This document shows, piece by piece, positions 23,398 to 36,337 of a stretch of 64,000 nt of DNA. Position 1 is the first letter of the stretch. Every line of letters starts with the position of its first letter. Source of the DNA: Otatea glauca (taxonomy: Eukaryota; Streptophyta; Magnoliopsida; Poales; Poaceae); assembly GCA_036346275.1 (NCBI GenBank), contig CM070717.1, forward strand, positions 11,095,178 through 11,159,177, written 5' to 3'. Both the position numbers and the translations under genes were made by a program. The notes under the pieces are model-generated. The model worked only from the letters and a program-made list of their open reading frames with translations, made no database searches and was not told where the DNA came from.

Positions 23398-26300
23398 TGT
23401 CGGGCCTCGAATCTGAAAATCCGGACCCTCTGTGTATTCTGTGCCAGTCCAGGATCACGCTAGCACACACAGTCATACAGGGTTGCACATCACAGACATT
23501 CACAAGGATATAAGAATAAATAGTGCAAACATGTATATAAACCGAGTTGTACGACCTTATGGTCTCCTTACAGATAAGTCACCACACAGGCTTACATTAT
23601 TCAAAGTAAAGAAAAGCAATGAACATAAGTAAAGGTCGTGGAAGCCTTCATCTTGCCACAGGCAACCGACTGGGCTTGCCCCCTAGTTGTTCATGTCCTC
23701 GATGTACTCCTCCTCCCAAACTGGTGTAGTCTCCTCCACTGATGTTGGGGTTGATAAGCAAGGTGGGGTGAGTACACAAGGCACTCAACAAGTAATGCAC
23801 AGAATGCAGCGCTATTACTATATGCAGAGCTTATTCCAAAGGATTGGCTTAAATGGTTCTTTTGCATCAAGCAACATTTTTAACCAATATCTTAATTAGA
23901 TTAAAGCAGTGGAACAGTTATAAGTAATAATAATTTCAAATGGTTTTTCCTTGAGGATTCTCGGCACATAGCCTTAACAGTTCATTTTTAACACTTGGCA
24001 CACAGCCCCCTTCCATTTTTTGTTAATGAAAATCTATCCCTCGACTGTAATCCCCGAGCAATGCTCAATACCGTGAGCACGGCTATTCGAATAGTTTTGA
24101 CACTCTGCAGAGGTTGTACACTTTACCCACAAGATACAGCCGCTCACCACACAGGTGATTGTCCGCAACAAAGCTTTTCAGAACTTCTACCTTAACTAAA
24201 GAACCTCTCGGTGATTGCCTTCACTATCACTTCCCTCACACAGAGCGAAGTATAGGACCGGCCAATCACCGTTGGATGGGCACCAAGCCGTAGCACAGTG
24301 CACGGTCCCCATACAGATACACCCACATGTCTTTGTCACCCCGAGGTATCGGAGGAAAGATATCGTAACCCTAGTCAACTAGGTCCATCCCATATCGAGA
24401 CATGTGGTTGTACGGGTGACTCGGATCAAAGGCTTGCAAGGTGAAGTCCTTAATCACCAAGGCAAGACTTCCAACACTCAACAAAGGGCACACGTACCCA
24501 ATGTGGCACACAGACTCACATCACTCATCAACCCACTGCCACACAGGCCCACCAGGCACACAGCCTCTTGCCACTTGCCCCAGTCTAAATCATTTCCCAC
24601 CTAGTTGATTATTGTGCAACACATGCCAGCAATAACTCAACATCGGTACGGAACCACACAGGTCGTTGTACCTCAATCTCATCTTGTGGCATCATCACAC
24701 TACCTTTCAAAATACATTCAGTATGTCTTTAATTAGTATTGTAGCATTTTTTTCCGAAAGAACACTCATGATTCGTTGCAAGGCTAAGCATCTACTCACG
24801 GTCTAGCCTCCCGTGTTGGCACAATATTAACATCCAACTAATATAATCAAACTTAGGGTGACAATGATTTAGGGCATACAATTAATAATTCAAGGTGGCA
24901 TAACAAAATGGGTTGATTAACTACATTATCCCAAATTAATTTAAATTCATTTTAAATAATTAGCATGCATAGTTTCAAAGCATAAATTACATTTTAAAAT
25001 CTGGGATCAAAATGATCAAAGCATCACTTGCCTACTTAAGAGTTGCTGGTCGTGTTCAAGCTTGGTCTTGAGCGTTTAATCCTTCCTCGAAACTTTCCTG
25101 CAAATTTGCGTCTACGCTTACAAACAAAATATGCAATAAATAGCTAATACAGAAGACTAGATGACCTCAAAAATTCAAATAAAATTCATCATTAAATATA
25201 TCACAATTTTATGAATTTTTAGAAATTTGAATCTCCTAAATCCGAGTTAAAATGCAAAAGTTGTAGTCATTTGAAGTTTGAATAAAATCAAAATACGTAA
25301 ATTAGGAAAATCTGATTTTTCTCAATTATTTTTATATCGAAATTCGCATTTATGACGCCAAAGACACTGGCGTCATGATGACGTCAAGACGAAATGAATT
25401 TTGGTCGAAATATTTATATATATAAAAAATATTTATGACGCCATCGTGACGACGCCGCCTAGACACGCGGCACGCCCGCAGGTCGCCACGTCGCTCGTGT
25501 CTATGGATCGGTCCACGGTTTGGCTCGGTCTACCGTGGACTCGGTTCACTGTATCAATCGCAAAGAATGCGGCAAGATCCGAGCCGCTCGCTGAATCAAC
25601 GGCCGATCTCCTCACGCGCACCGCAAAGACTTCGAGATGCGCGGCGACACGCGCCGCGCATCCGGTGATCGTCACCACGCATCCAACGCGGCGACGCCGC
25701 TCCACGCCTCACACATCGCACATCCAACGGCGCGCTCAGATCCAACGGCGAGCACCGCCGCCATCTGCGACGTCTCGGTTCATGCGACGACACGCGGCGC
25801 AATCGCGACGGTGCACCCGAAATCGACGGCTGGATCTGGTCTCCGCCCCGGTCAAAACGCCCACGCGTCGGCACGCGATTTGGCGAGGGTACGGTGCCAT
25901 CTCCGCCGCACGTTCAAATCTGAACGGCGCGGATCCTTAGGGCAAAACCAGATCCAATCTCTACCGCTTAGATCTAATCTAACGCCCACTGCACCGAGCG
26001 GTTTCGCTCATGGCGCGACGTGGCTCAATCCTACGCGCCCAAAAAGATCCAAGGGTTCGTGATTAAATCTAGCCGCAGAATCTAGATCTAATCCCTACCG
26101 TACACATCAAGATCTAACGGTCACGATTCAATCTAAACATCTACAGAGATGAAGGCTACGTGGACTCACCAGAACTGAACGATGCAAATCGGACGGTCGG
26201 CGCGGTTCGACGAGGTTGATGGCGGCGAAGAAGCGAAGGTTGCCGGAGCTGGGGAAGATGACCTCGGCGACGGCGATGCGGGGCTTTTCCGGCGAGAAGA

Positions 26301-27064
26301 AGTGGCTCGCTCGACGCGGCTTGGCGTAAGGTTACTCAAGGACCTTGGCGACGGCGAGAGAAACCGCGGCGGCAAACGGCGAAAACAGCGGTGGCACAAA
26401 GAAGCAACTACGACGAGGTCGTACGGGCGCTAGAGGGGGTCTCGGCGTGCGTGCTAGGAGTCAAAAGACGCGGCGTGAAGGTCTCTGCACGACGCCCTCA
26501 ACGGGGACTTAAGGGCTGCCTCGACGTGCGCTGAATGCCGTGAATGCACGCCATCAAAGCCCACGTCTCTCCGGCGATTTCGCGGGGGCGAAGTGGCGTG
26601 GCGCAACCCGCGTCCGCGGCGGCGACGATCCAAGGCTCACGCGCGCGCGGCGACGTGGCACACTCACAAGCGTTCGATCCGAATCGGACGGCTTGGGTTG
26701 GGTGGCGCTAGGGTTTGCGCGGCGAATTGGGCCGGGCTAAGCACGCGATCTTTGGGCTCGGCCCATTCTCGCTCATCCGATTTTTAAAACATTTCACATT
26801 TAAAATAATGCTAGAAATTCAATTAAATCATTTGGGGCTTTTAAAATAGCGTAAAAATTCTAGAAAAATTCCAGAAATTACTTTGAGATATTTGGAACTC
26901 AATTAAAATATTTGCAATAAAACTTTGCAAAACTTTTCATTATTCCATTGTTTTCAAGAAAAACCCTATTTGAATAAATCCAAATAAATTTAAATAAATT
27001 CCCAAAAATTCACAAAACTAAAAATACTCCAAAATTTAAATTAGAGCAAAATTTAGGTGTTACA
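23398..27064 (-). repeat. Left (3') LTR of C (3,667 bp)
   Basis: On + it runs TGTCGGGCC...GGTGTTACA and aligns along its length with 32709-36337. The GC-rich half (about 25430-26780) yields many ORFs on both strands that are not genes. Compared with the partner it often shows CG-type strings where the partner has CAG or CTG. Confidence 0.9.
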
Positions 27065-27085
27065 AACCTCCCCTTAATGTAATCT
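27065..27085 (-). other. Polypurine tract of C
   Basis: On the minus strand TTAAGGGGAGGTT lies just before the LTR start TGTAACACC. Confidence 0.75.
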
Positions 27086-28532
27086 CGTCCTCGAGATTCG
27101 TGGTCGTCTCTGTAAATAGGTTAGGAACTACTTCTTCGATATTCTTCACGCTCCCACGCTGCTTCACTTTCCGAATGGTTGCTCCATTGAATTCTGCGAA
27201 ACGTGTTGACTTGTTCCTTGTCTCTCTCGTCCATTACGCCCGAATCTTCATCGGATGTTCTTTGTAAGTCGATCTTCTTGCAGCTCAATTGCCTCCAAAG
27301 GTGTTTGCTCTTCCTGTACTCAAGACACTTCTTGATTGTGATACATGAAATACATCATGCACTCCTCGCCAAAGACTGTGGTAACTCCAAGCGATAAGCA
27401 ACTTCACCTCCGCTGCTCAAGATCTTGAATGGTCCGACATATCCGGTGCGAGCTTTCCTTTTGCATGGAACCTTCGACTTTTGAGAGGTGTGACTCTAAG
27501 GTACACAAAATCTTCTGGTTCAAAGCTTCGCCTCCTGCGCGACGGTTGTCAAGATAACTCTTTTGCCTTGATTGTGCAATCTTCAATCTTTCCACGATCG
27601 TATGATCTGTTCTTCCGCTTCAAGAATGTCCGTCCAAAAACATGTCGTTCACTGTCTCATTCCAATTCAATGGTGTTCGACAGACCACCATACAAAGCTT
27701 CAAATGGAGTCATCAGAACTCGCTTTGATAACTGTTGTTGTAACTAAACTCAAGATAAGGCAAACACTTGTCCCATGAAGTGGAATATGCTAAAGCGCAG
27801 CTCTCAACATATCTTCCAATATCTCGTTAACCCTCTCAATTTGACCATCCGTCGCGGATGGTAGGTCAGATCAAGTTCAAACGAGTCCCCATTGCCTCAT
27901 GTAGCTTACTCCCAAAATCGGAGGTAAATTGGGTACCTCCGTCCGACACTATCTTCTTGCATTGCTTCGTGCAAGCGCATGATCCGTGCCATATAAAGTT
28001 CTCATTAACTGGTCTACGGAATAAGTGGTCTTTACCGTATGAAATGTGCCACCTTGGTTAAGCGATCCACTATGACCCATATGGAATCATATCCACTTTA
28101 TGCTCGGGCAATCCGGTTATGAAATCCATACCAATTTCTTCCCATTTCCATTCTGTATCTTTAAGGGTTGTAATAGCCTGTTTGTCTGTGGTGCATAGCT
28201 TTGACTATTTGGCATGTGTCACATAATGCAACATATTCGGCGACTTCTCGTTTCATGCTTGGCCACCAAAATCTTTCCTTTAAATCTTGATACATTTTCG
28301 CACTTCCTGGATGAATTGAGTATTTGGAGTCATGAGCCTCCTCCAGAATTAACTGCTTCAACTCCTTTTTGTTCGGTACACAAATGCGCCCTTTAAACCA
28401 CATAGTACCTTGTTCATCCAGTTTGAAATCCTTTGCTTTGCCTTCATCCATTTTGCCCTTAATTCTTTTGATTTTATCATCATCTTTCTGCCCTTCCTTG
28501 ATCTGATCTTCCAGGGTAGGTCTTACTTCCAA
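27086..28532 (-). pseudogene. C integrase and chromodomain remnants
   Basis: Segment 28532-28161 has an intact HHCC zinc-binding region (HDSKYSIHPGSAKMYQDL...CDTCQIVKA). The catalytic core between about 28160 and 27600 is scattered over three frames. Segment 27595-27404 retains QSRQKSYLDNRRAG, from the integrase C-terminal part. Further left, about 27215-27100, a frame reads IQWSNHSESEAAWERE, matching the core of a chromodomain. No functional protein is encoded. Confidence 0.7.
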
Positions 28533-28730
28533 AGTTGCTAGGAATCCTTCCGTACTATTTCCGCTTCTAATTTAGAATTCCTTACACAATTCCTACCGAC
28601 TGCTTCCAACAAAGATATTTACATCGTGGTTCTTTCGCTCAAGGCTCGCCACTACGTTGGCTTTACCAGATGGTAGTGAATTCTACATTATAATCCTTGA
28701 TTAACTCTAACCATCTTCTTTGCCTCATAT

Positions 28731-29396
28731 TTAGGTCACTTGCGTGAAGATATACTTAAGACTTTTATGATCGTGATACATTTCACATCTATTTCCGATG
28801 AGATGATGACGCCATATTTTTAGGGCATGCACCACGGCAGCTAATTCCAAATCATGAGTCGGATAGTTCTCCTCATGTGGTCTCAATTGCCTCGATGCAT
28901 AGGCAATTACCTTCCTATTTTGCATCAACACGCATCCCAATCCCTGACGCGATGCATCACAATAGATGTCGAAGCCTTGATGAACGTCAGGTAAAACTAA
29001 TACAGGTGCCGATGTTAATCTCCTCTTCAACTCCTGAAAACTCTTCTCACACTCAGGTGTCCATAGGAATTTCCTTTCCTTTTTCAACAATTGCGTAAGA
29101 GGTCTCGCAATCGTAGAGAATCCTTCGATAAATCGACGGTAATACCCCGCAATTCCAAGGAAACTACGGATTTGGGTTACCGACTTGGGTTGCTCCCAAT
29201 GCAGAACCATCTCCACTTTCTTTGGATCTACCGCAACTCCTGCTGCAGTCATTATGTGTCCAAGAAACTCAACCTTATTCTTCCAGAAATCATATTTGCT
29301 AAATTTCGCAAACAACTGTTGCTCTCTCAACTTTTCAAGGACTAGCCTCAAATGCTCGTGCTCTTCTCTCTCGCTTGGAATAGATAAGGATATCAT
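28731..29396 (-). pseudogene. C reverse transcriptase thumb and RNase H
   Basis: A 221-codon open segment contains FLGHIMTAAGVAVDP, IRSFLGIAGYYRRFIEGFS (thumb/connection), the RNase H start IYCDASRQGLGCVLM and NYPTHDLELAAVVHALKIW. The RT catalytic YxDD box lies just upstream (about 29397-29415) and is out of frame. Confidence 0.85.
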
Positions 29397-29628
29397 CTAT
29401 GAATACGACGGCTAACTTGTCCAAGTATTCCATAAAACCTTATTCATTAAGTTCATGAAATATGTTTGGTGCATTTGTCAAGCCAAAAGACATCATCAGA
29501 ACTCGAGTGTCCATATCTTGACGAAAATGCGCCTTGGAATATCCTCCGATCGGATCTTCAATTGATGGTATCCCGATCGAAGATCAATTTTGGAGAATAC
29601 TCCTGCTCCTCTCAACCGGTCAAACAAA

Positions 29629-30330
29629 TCATCGATCCCGGTAGCGGTACTTATTCTTTATCGTCACATCATTGAGTGCACGATAGTCTATACACATCCT
29701 AAAACTCCCGTCCCTTCTTCTTGACGAATAAGACAGTGCTCCCCATGGCGATGAACTAGGTCTTATAAATCCTTTTCCAGTTAGCTCCTCAATTTGCTTC
29801 TTCATTTCCACCAATTCCTCTGTGGACATCCTCGTAAGGTCTCTTAGCTATGGGGCCGTCCTCGAACCACTCTATCACGAACTCGATATCTCTATCTGGT
29901 GGCATTCTGTAAATCTTCCGGAAAACATCCGGATATTCATTGACTATGGACACTTCCTCTAAGTCGACGCCTTCATGCTCGTTGACCATCAATTGTCCAT
30001 CCCGCACCGATTTTGCTTCAAACTCAATCTTCTTCCCATCCGGCTCTCGACCGATATGACTCTTTTCCGCAGTCCAAGATCGCTTTGTGATTGGTTAACC
30101 AATCCATTCCCGTGATAACATCCAAGGTTTGGGTATTAAGGATGATTAAGTTCGCTAGGAACTCAACTCCATTAATTATTAGTCTTACCCGTAACATCCT
30201 ACTTTAGGTCGGAGTTCGATCCGTGGATTGACTATGAGAACACATTTAAGGTTCACTATTTCCATATCATTTTGAACAGCAAAATCTCGGAAATAAAAGA
30301 ATGCGAAGTTCGAATCAAATAAAACAAGAG
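29629..30330 (-). pseudogene. C protease and reverse transcriptase start
   Basis: Segment 30007-29789 has EYPDVFRKIYRMPPDRDIEF (protease-RT linker). Segment 29829-29629 has the RT fingers (ELTGKGFIRPSSSPWGA, DGSFRMCIDYRALNDVT). The protease active-site region near 30310-30330 reads LFDSNFAFFYF, where an LDSGASHSF-type motif is expected, so the catalytic loop is altered. Confidence 0.7.
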
Positions 30331-30345
30331 TGGTGATCGAGTTTA

Positions 30346-31552
30346 CTAGAACTTACCCAAGACAACATCCGTGGCGCTCGACTTCATCCGTCGTAATGTG
30401 GTTGACTCGGCCTCGTGCAGTTCCTTGGGATGGAGTTGTCGCCGTTGATGCCCCGCGTTCACGGTTGGCGGGAGTCCTTGCCGGTGTGTTCCCTGTGTTA
30501 AAGCGGACCGGTGACACCTCCTTCTTAGGGCAATTGTTGGCAAATGCCCCATTTCATTGCAATGATAGCAACGCCTTCCCACCGCTCGAGAGGTTCCTCC
30601 ATCGCGCTACGCTTCGCCGAGTCTCGAACATTCGACCCATCGGGCGATTTGCGGCAGTGGTGCTCTATCATTGCCTCTGGCCGGTACCGATGAACTGTTC
30701 GGGTGCCGCCCTTCCTCGCTGCCTTGACGACCTCCTTGTTGCGCCATTCTCGCGCTCTGTTGTCATCCAACTCTCGGCGCTTGTCCTCTAAGATAAGAGC
30801 TTTGTTAACTAGCTCTTGGAAGTCAGGGAATGTGTGGGTGATCAGTCCCACCTGCAACCCTACATTCAATCCCTTCATGAAGCGGGATTGTCTGGCCTTA
30901 TCCGTAGCCACGTCCTCCGGTGCGTAGCATGCCAGTTGGGTGAATTTATTCAGGTAATCGGCCACTGACTGGCCGCCTTGCTTGAGGCTTCGGAATTCCT
31001 CCTTTTAGAGATCCATGATACCCTCGGCACATGGTACCGGCGAAAGTCGAGGTGAATTCCTCCCACGTGATACTGTGGGTCCTCATGAGTCGCGCAGGTT
31101 TTCCCACCATTCTGCGGCAGCCCTTCGAGTTGATGAGAGGCATAGAGTACCTCTCATGTCCTACACACTGGGTAATGTGCACTTCCTTTCAATTGTCCTT
31201 AGCCAATCGTCCGCTTCAAGTGGATTGGCGCATACGAAAAGTAGGTGGACGGGTTCTCATAAACTCCGACAACCTCGAGTAGGGTGTGGTCCATGGTTAC
31301 CCCGTGTTGAACATTCACAGCAGCTTGATTGATATCTCGCCGCATGGTTTGAACCATCGTGTTCATAAGTTGAGTCTGGGCAGTCAAGAAGGCTCCCAGG
31401 TTCTGCATATCGACCTGCGGCGGTTGAGGAATCGGCTCTTCATTCTGGTTATCCGCCTGGTTAGCTCCACTTCCGCTGGCTCCAACATTTCCACGAGTCC
31501 TCACCATCTGTTGCAAACTTCCAGGGTTAAGAAAAGAAGAGAGCATAGACAA
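30346..31552 (-). pseudogene. C gag
   Basis: Segment 31552-31199 is the gag N-terminus (MVRTRGNVGASGSG, then proline-rich, ending SYAPIHLKRTIG). Segment 30965-30525 is the Retrotrans_gag capsid region (MADYLNKFTQLACYAPEDVATD, RFMKGLN). The zinc knuckle near 30570-30530 reads CYHCNEMGHLP and loses the final Cys through a frame change. Confidence 0.75.
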
Positions 31553-31794
31553 GTAGAAGAATTTATGTGGGGAAACAGGTGCAACTTAAATTATTTAGCC
31601 ACTTTATTGATATAATATAAAGCAGTATGGTTGCTCACAAGTGCCTAAGGGCAATGCAACACATACGAGACACTCACAACCAAAAACAAGTAAGCAAACA
31701 TAGGAATCCATGACGACTCACACCTAATGGTGACTCTGAAGAAAAAGACGCGACTCAACCTTCGAGTCTCGACACTATACTCTACTAGACTCGA

Positions 31795-32670
31795 TCACCA
31801 TCGAGCCAACCCGGCCAGGCTCCCTCGAGCATACACCGTGGGTGCTCCGAATCGGGGCAAAGCGTCTTGGTGACTCATCGCACCGGTGCAAATGACCCCA
31901 TCGACTCCGTGTCCCGGCTGCTGCTCCCGCGACCGGTGCCTCTGCCTGCTCCTCCGATCTCGATCGTAACTCGGGGATCGCTCGAGCTCGGGTCCATACA
32001 AAGCCATCTCCAACTCCCGGATCTTCGCATGGAGTGAGCTAAGCCCTCCGCACTGGATCTTTGCCTCTGCGACCTCGGCGCGGGTCCTTCTGCAACTCCT
32101 TGACCGTCTCGCCCAAGGCGTCCTCTGGGCGATGACGCACCTCGCCAGGGGTGATAGTGGCGCCCTCCTCCACAAGCTCCATCCTGCCAAAATGATTGTC
32201 TCGACGGATGGTGACGAAAGACGGTGCCTCCAACTCTGCGGAGTAAGTGCGGGCAATCCGCCGCATCACCGTCGCGCCGTCTCACGGATTCCGCCTCAAA
32301 AGAAGACCTCCGACCGTGATGTAGATAGGACGGCTCGCCTCGCCCTCTCCCGAGCATACATCGTGATCTTGACATCCCAGCGACGCCAAGTCCCGCCTGC
32401 ACCACCAAGTCCTCGACATGCTGGTCTGTCAAAACCTCCGAGCAACCGCATCATACGCCATAACTCTACGGCGTATCCTCCCAAGCGCTCTCCATAGGTG
32501 TGGATCATCCTCATCTCGCCAAAATAAACCTTGCTTAAATTAAACAGAGAATAATAAAAATTCAAGATAGGTATGAATAAGGGAGAAGAGATAAGTCGAG
32601 ATTTCTTTGACATTTTGCTCAAGTTGATTAGGTCTTTAGAAAATAGTTTTACCCTCCTAGGCACAACCAA
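31795..32670 (-). pseudogene. Extra ORF upstream of gag in C (orf0-like)
   Basis: Between the 5' LTR and gag, overlapping open segments on the minus strand (32670-32296, 32432-31875, 32269-32039 and 32256-31795) look like one protein broken by frameshifts. Readable pieces are MRMIHTYGERLGGYAVELW, MMRRIARTYSAELE and SFVTIRRDNHFGRMELVEE. They resemble neither gag nor pol. From memory, RIRE3/RIRE8-type elements carry an additional orf0 at this place; its function is not established. The product here cannot be full length. Confidence 0.5.
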
Positions 32671-32689
32671 ACTAGGTAAAGTCCTACAA

Positions 32690-32708
32690 CACCGCTCGAT
32701 ATCACCTC
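32690..32708 (-). other. Primer-binding site region of C
   Basis: On the minus strand the 5' LTR end (CCCGACA) is followed by GAGGTGATATCGAGCGGTG. It is a poor match to TGGTATCAGAGC; a CAG read as CG would explain part of the mismatch. Confidence 0.4.
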
Positions 32709-35700
32709 TGTCGGGCCCGAATCAAAATCCGGACCCTCTGTGTATTCATGCGACCAGATCACGCTAGCACACACATCATACAGGTTGCACATCACGTACA
32801 TTCACAAGGATATAAGAATAAATAGTGCAAACATGTATATAAACTGAGTTATGCGACCTTATGGTCTCCTTACGGATAAGTCACCACACAGGCATACATT
32901 ATTCAAAGTAAAGAAAAGCAAATGAACATAAGTAAAGGTCGTGGAAAGCCTTCATCTTGCCACAGTAACCGATCGGGCTTGCCCCTAGTTGTTCGTGTCC
33001 TCGATGTACTCCTCCTCCCAAACCGGTGTAGTCTCCTCCACCGATGTTGGGGTTGATAAGCAAGGTGGGGTGAGTACACAAGGCACTCAACAAGTAATGC
33101 ATGTAATCTGCCGCTATTACTATATGCGAGCTTATTCCAAAGGATTGGCTTAAATGGTTCTTTTGCATCAAGCAAGATTTTTAACCAATATCTTAATTAG
33201 ATTAAAGCAATGGAATAGTTATAAGTAATAATAATTTCAAATGGTTTTTCCTTGAGGATTCTCGACACCAACCTTAATAGTTCATTTTAACACTTGGCAC
33301 ACACCCCTTCCATTATTTGTTAATGAAAATCTATCCTCGATCAGAATCCCGAGCAATGCTCAATACCGTGAGCACGGCTATTCGAATAGTTTTGACACTC
33401 TGCAGAGGTTGTACACTTTACCCACAAGATACAAACGCCACCACACAGTGATTGTCCGCAACAAAGCTTTTCAGAACTTCTACCTTAACTAAAGAACCTC
33501 TCCTAGATTGCCTTCACTATCACTTCCTCACACAGAGCGAAGTATAGGACCGGCCAATCACCGTTGGATGGGCACCAAGCCGTAGCACGTGCGGTCCCCA
33601 TACGATACACCCTTGTGTACCGTCACCCCGAGGTATCGAGGAAAGATATCGAACCCTAGTCAACTAGGTCTGTCCCATATCGGACATGTGGTTGTACGGT
33701 GACTCGGATCAAAGGCTTGCAAGGTGAAGTCCTTAATCGACCAAGGCAAGACTTCCAACACTCAACAATGGCACACACCCAATGTGGCACACAGACTCAC
33801 ATCACTCATCAACCCATCGCCACACAGCCCCCAGCACACAACCTCTTGCCACTTGCCCCAGCCTAAATCATTTCCCACCTAGTTGATTATTGTGCAACAC
33901 ATGCCAAGAATAACTCAACAATGCAGACGGAACCACACAGTGTCGTTGTACCTCAATCTCATCATGTGGCATCATCACACTACCTTTCAAAATACATTCA
34001 TATGTCTTTAATCAAGATTGTAGCATTTTTTTCGAAAGAACACTCATGATTCGTTGCAAGGCTAAGCATCTACTCACGGTCTAGCCTCCCGTGTTGGCAC
34101 AATATTAACATCCAACTAATATAATCAAACTTAGGGTGACAATGATTTAGGGCATACAATTAATAATTCAAGGTGGCATAACAAAATGGGTTGATTAAAT
34201 ACATTATCCCAAATTAATTTAAATTCATTTTAAATAATTAGCATGCATAGTTTCAAAGCATAAATTACATTTTAAAATCTGGGATCAAAATGATCAAAGC
34301 ATCACTTGCCTTCGAAGAGTTGCTGGTCGTGTTCCGAAGCTCGGTCTTGAGCGACGAATCCTTCCTCGAAACTTTCCGGCAAATTTGCGTCTACGCGTAC
34401 AAACAAAATATACAATAAATAGCTAATACAGAAGACTAGATTACCTCAAAAATTTAAATAAAATTCATCATTAAATATATCACAATTTTATGAATTTTTA
34501 GAAATTTGAATCGCCTAAATCCGAGTTAAAATGCAAAAGTTGTAGTCATTTGAAGTTTGAATAAAATCTGAAAATACAGAAATTAGGAAAATCCGATTTT
34601 TCTGAATTATTTTATACTGAAATTCGCATTTATGACGCCAAAGACCGCGTCATGATGACGTCAGCACAAAAATGAATTTCTGGTGAAATATTTTTATATA
34701 TAAAAAAATATTTATGACGTCATCGCTAGCGTCAGCTCGACACGTGGCACGCCCAGAGGCTGCCACGTCGCTCTGGTCTATGGACTAGGTCTACGGTTTG
34801 GCTCTGGTCTACCGTGGACTAGGTTCACCATAACAGTGCAGCAACGCGGCAAGATCCGAGCCGTTCGTTGAATCAACGACCAGATCTCCTCACGCGCACC
34901 GGCGCCCGAGATGCGCATGCGACACGCGTCGCGATCCGGCCGTCACCACGCATCCAACGCGGCGACGCCGGCTCCACGCCTCCACGCGTCGCACATCCAA
35001 CGGCGCCGTGATCCAACGGCCAAGACCGCGCCATCATCGCGACGTCTCGGTTCATGCGACGACATCGCGGCGCAATCGCGACGTGCACCCAAAATCGACG
35101 GTGGATCGGTCTCGGCTCCGCCTGTCAAAACACCCACGCCACAAGACGCGATTTGGCGAGATGTACGGTGCCATCTCCGCCGACGCTCAAATCGAACGCG
35201 CGGATCCTTAGGGCAAAACCAGATCCAATCTCTACCGCTTAGATCTAATCTAACGCCCACGCACCGGCGGTTTCTTGTTCATGGCGCGGCGTGGCTCAAT
35301 CCTCGCGCGTCCAAAAAGATCCAAGGGTTCGCATTAAATCTAGCCGCAGAATCTAGATCTAATCCCTACCGTACACATCAAGATCTAACGGTCACGATTC
35401 AATCTAAACATCTACAGAGATGGAGGCTACGTGGACTCACCAGAACTGAACGATGCAAATCGGACGGTCGGCGCGGTTCGACGAGGTTGACGGCGGCGAA
35501 GCGAAGGTTGCGGAGCTGGGAAGACGACCTCGGCGGCGGCGATGCGGGGCTTCTCCGGCGAGAAGAAGTGGCTCGTTCGACGCGGCTTGGCGGAAGGGTT
35601 GCTCCAGTGACCTTGGCGACGGCGGAGAGAAACCGGCGGCGAAGCAAACGGCGAAAAACAGCGGTGGCACAAAGAAGCAACTACGACGAGGTCGTACGGG

Positions 35701-36337
35701 CGCTAGAGGGGGTCTCGGCGTGCGTGCTAGGAGTCAAAAGACGCGGCGTGAAGGTCTCTGCACGACGCCTCAACGGGACTTAAGGGCTGCCTCGACGCGG
35801 CGCTGAATCTGCGGCGGAATGCACGGCCATCAAAGCCCACGCCTCCGGCGATTTCGCGGGGGCGAGTGACGTGGCGCAACCCGCGTCCGTGCGGCGACGA
35901 TCCGAAGGCTCACGCGTGCGGGCGACGTGGCACACTCACAAGCGTTCGATCCGAATCGGACGGCTTGGGCTGGGTGGCGCTAGGGTTTGCGCGGCGAATT
36001 GGGCCGGGCTAAGCACAGTGCTGGGCTCGGCCCATTACTGTTCATCTGATTTTTAAAACATTTCATATTTAAAATAATTCTAGAAATTCAATTAAATCAT
36101 TTGGGGCTTTTAAAATAGCAGAAAAATTCTAGAAAATTTCCAGAAATTACTTTGAGATATTTGGAACTCAATTAAAATATTTGCAATAAAACTTTGCAAA
36201 AAAATTTCCATTATTCCATTGTTTTCAAGAAAAACCCTATTTGAATAAATCCAAATAAATTTAAATAAATTCCCAAAAATTCACAAAAACCAAAAATACT
36301 CCAAAATTTAAATTAGAGCAAAATTTAGGGTGTTACA
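32709..36337 (-). repeat. Right (5') LTR of C (3,629 bp)
   Basis: TGTCGGGCCC...GGTGTTACA on +. The same H gag reading resumes at 36338. It carries two perfect TGACGTCA palindromes (34656-34663 and 34715-34722). A 290-codon + ORF at 34911-35783 is a by-product of GC-rich sequence. Confidence 0.9.

Larger units (their letters stand above)
23398..36337 (-). mobile_element. Element C: Tekay/RIRE3-like Ty3/gypsy with 3.6-kb LTRs
   Basis: It is bounded by LTRs 23398-27064 and 32709-36337 and flanked by the perfect duplication GCATA (23393-23397 and 36338-36342). The coding order on the minus strand is an extra leader ORF, gag, PR, RT, RNase H, integrase, chromodomain. Very long LTRs, the RT/RNase H wording (CDASRQGLGCVLMQ, YASRQLRPHEENYPTHDLE) and the tail after integrase point to the Tekay (Del) chromoviruses that include rice RIRE3/RIRE8. 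The element is heavily frame-broken. Confidence 0.85.

Noticed and set aside
34911..35783. 290-codon + strand ORF inside the right LTR of C
   Set aside because: It lies in GC-rich LTR sequence, is arginine/serine-rich without domains, and its counterpart in the left LTR (25401-26062) is broken differently. It is a composition by-product.
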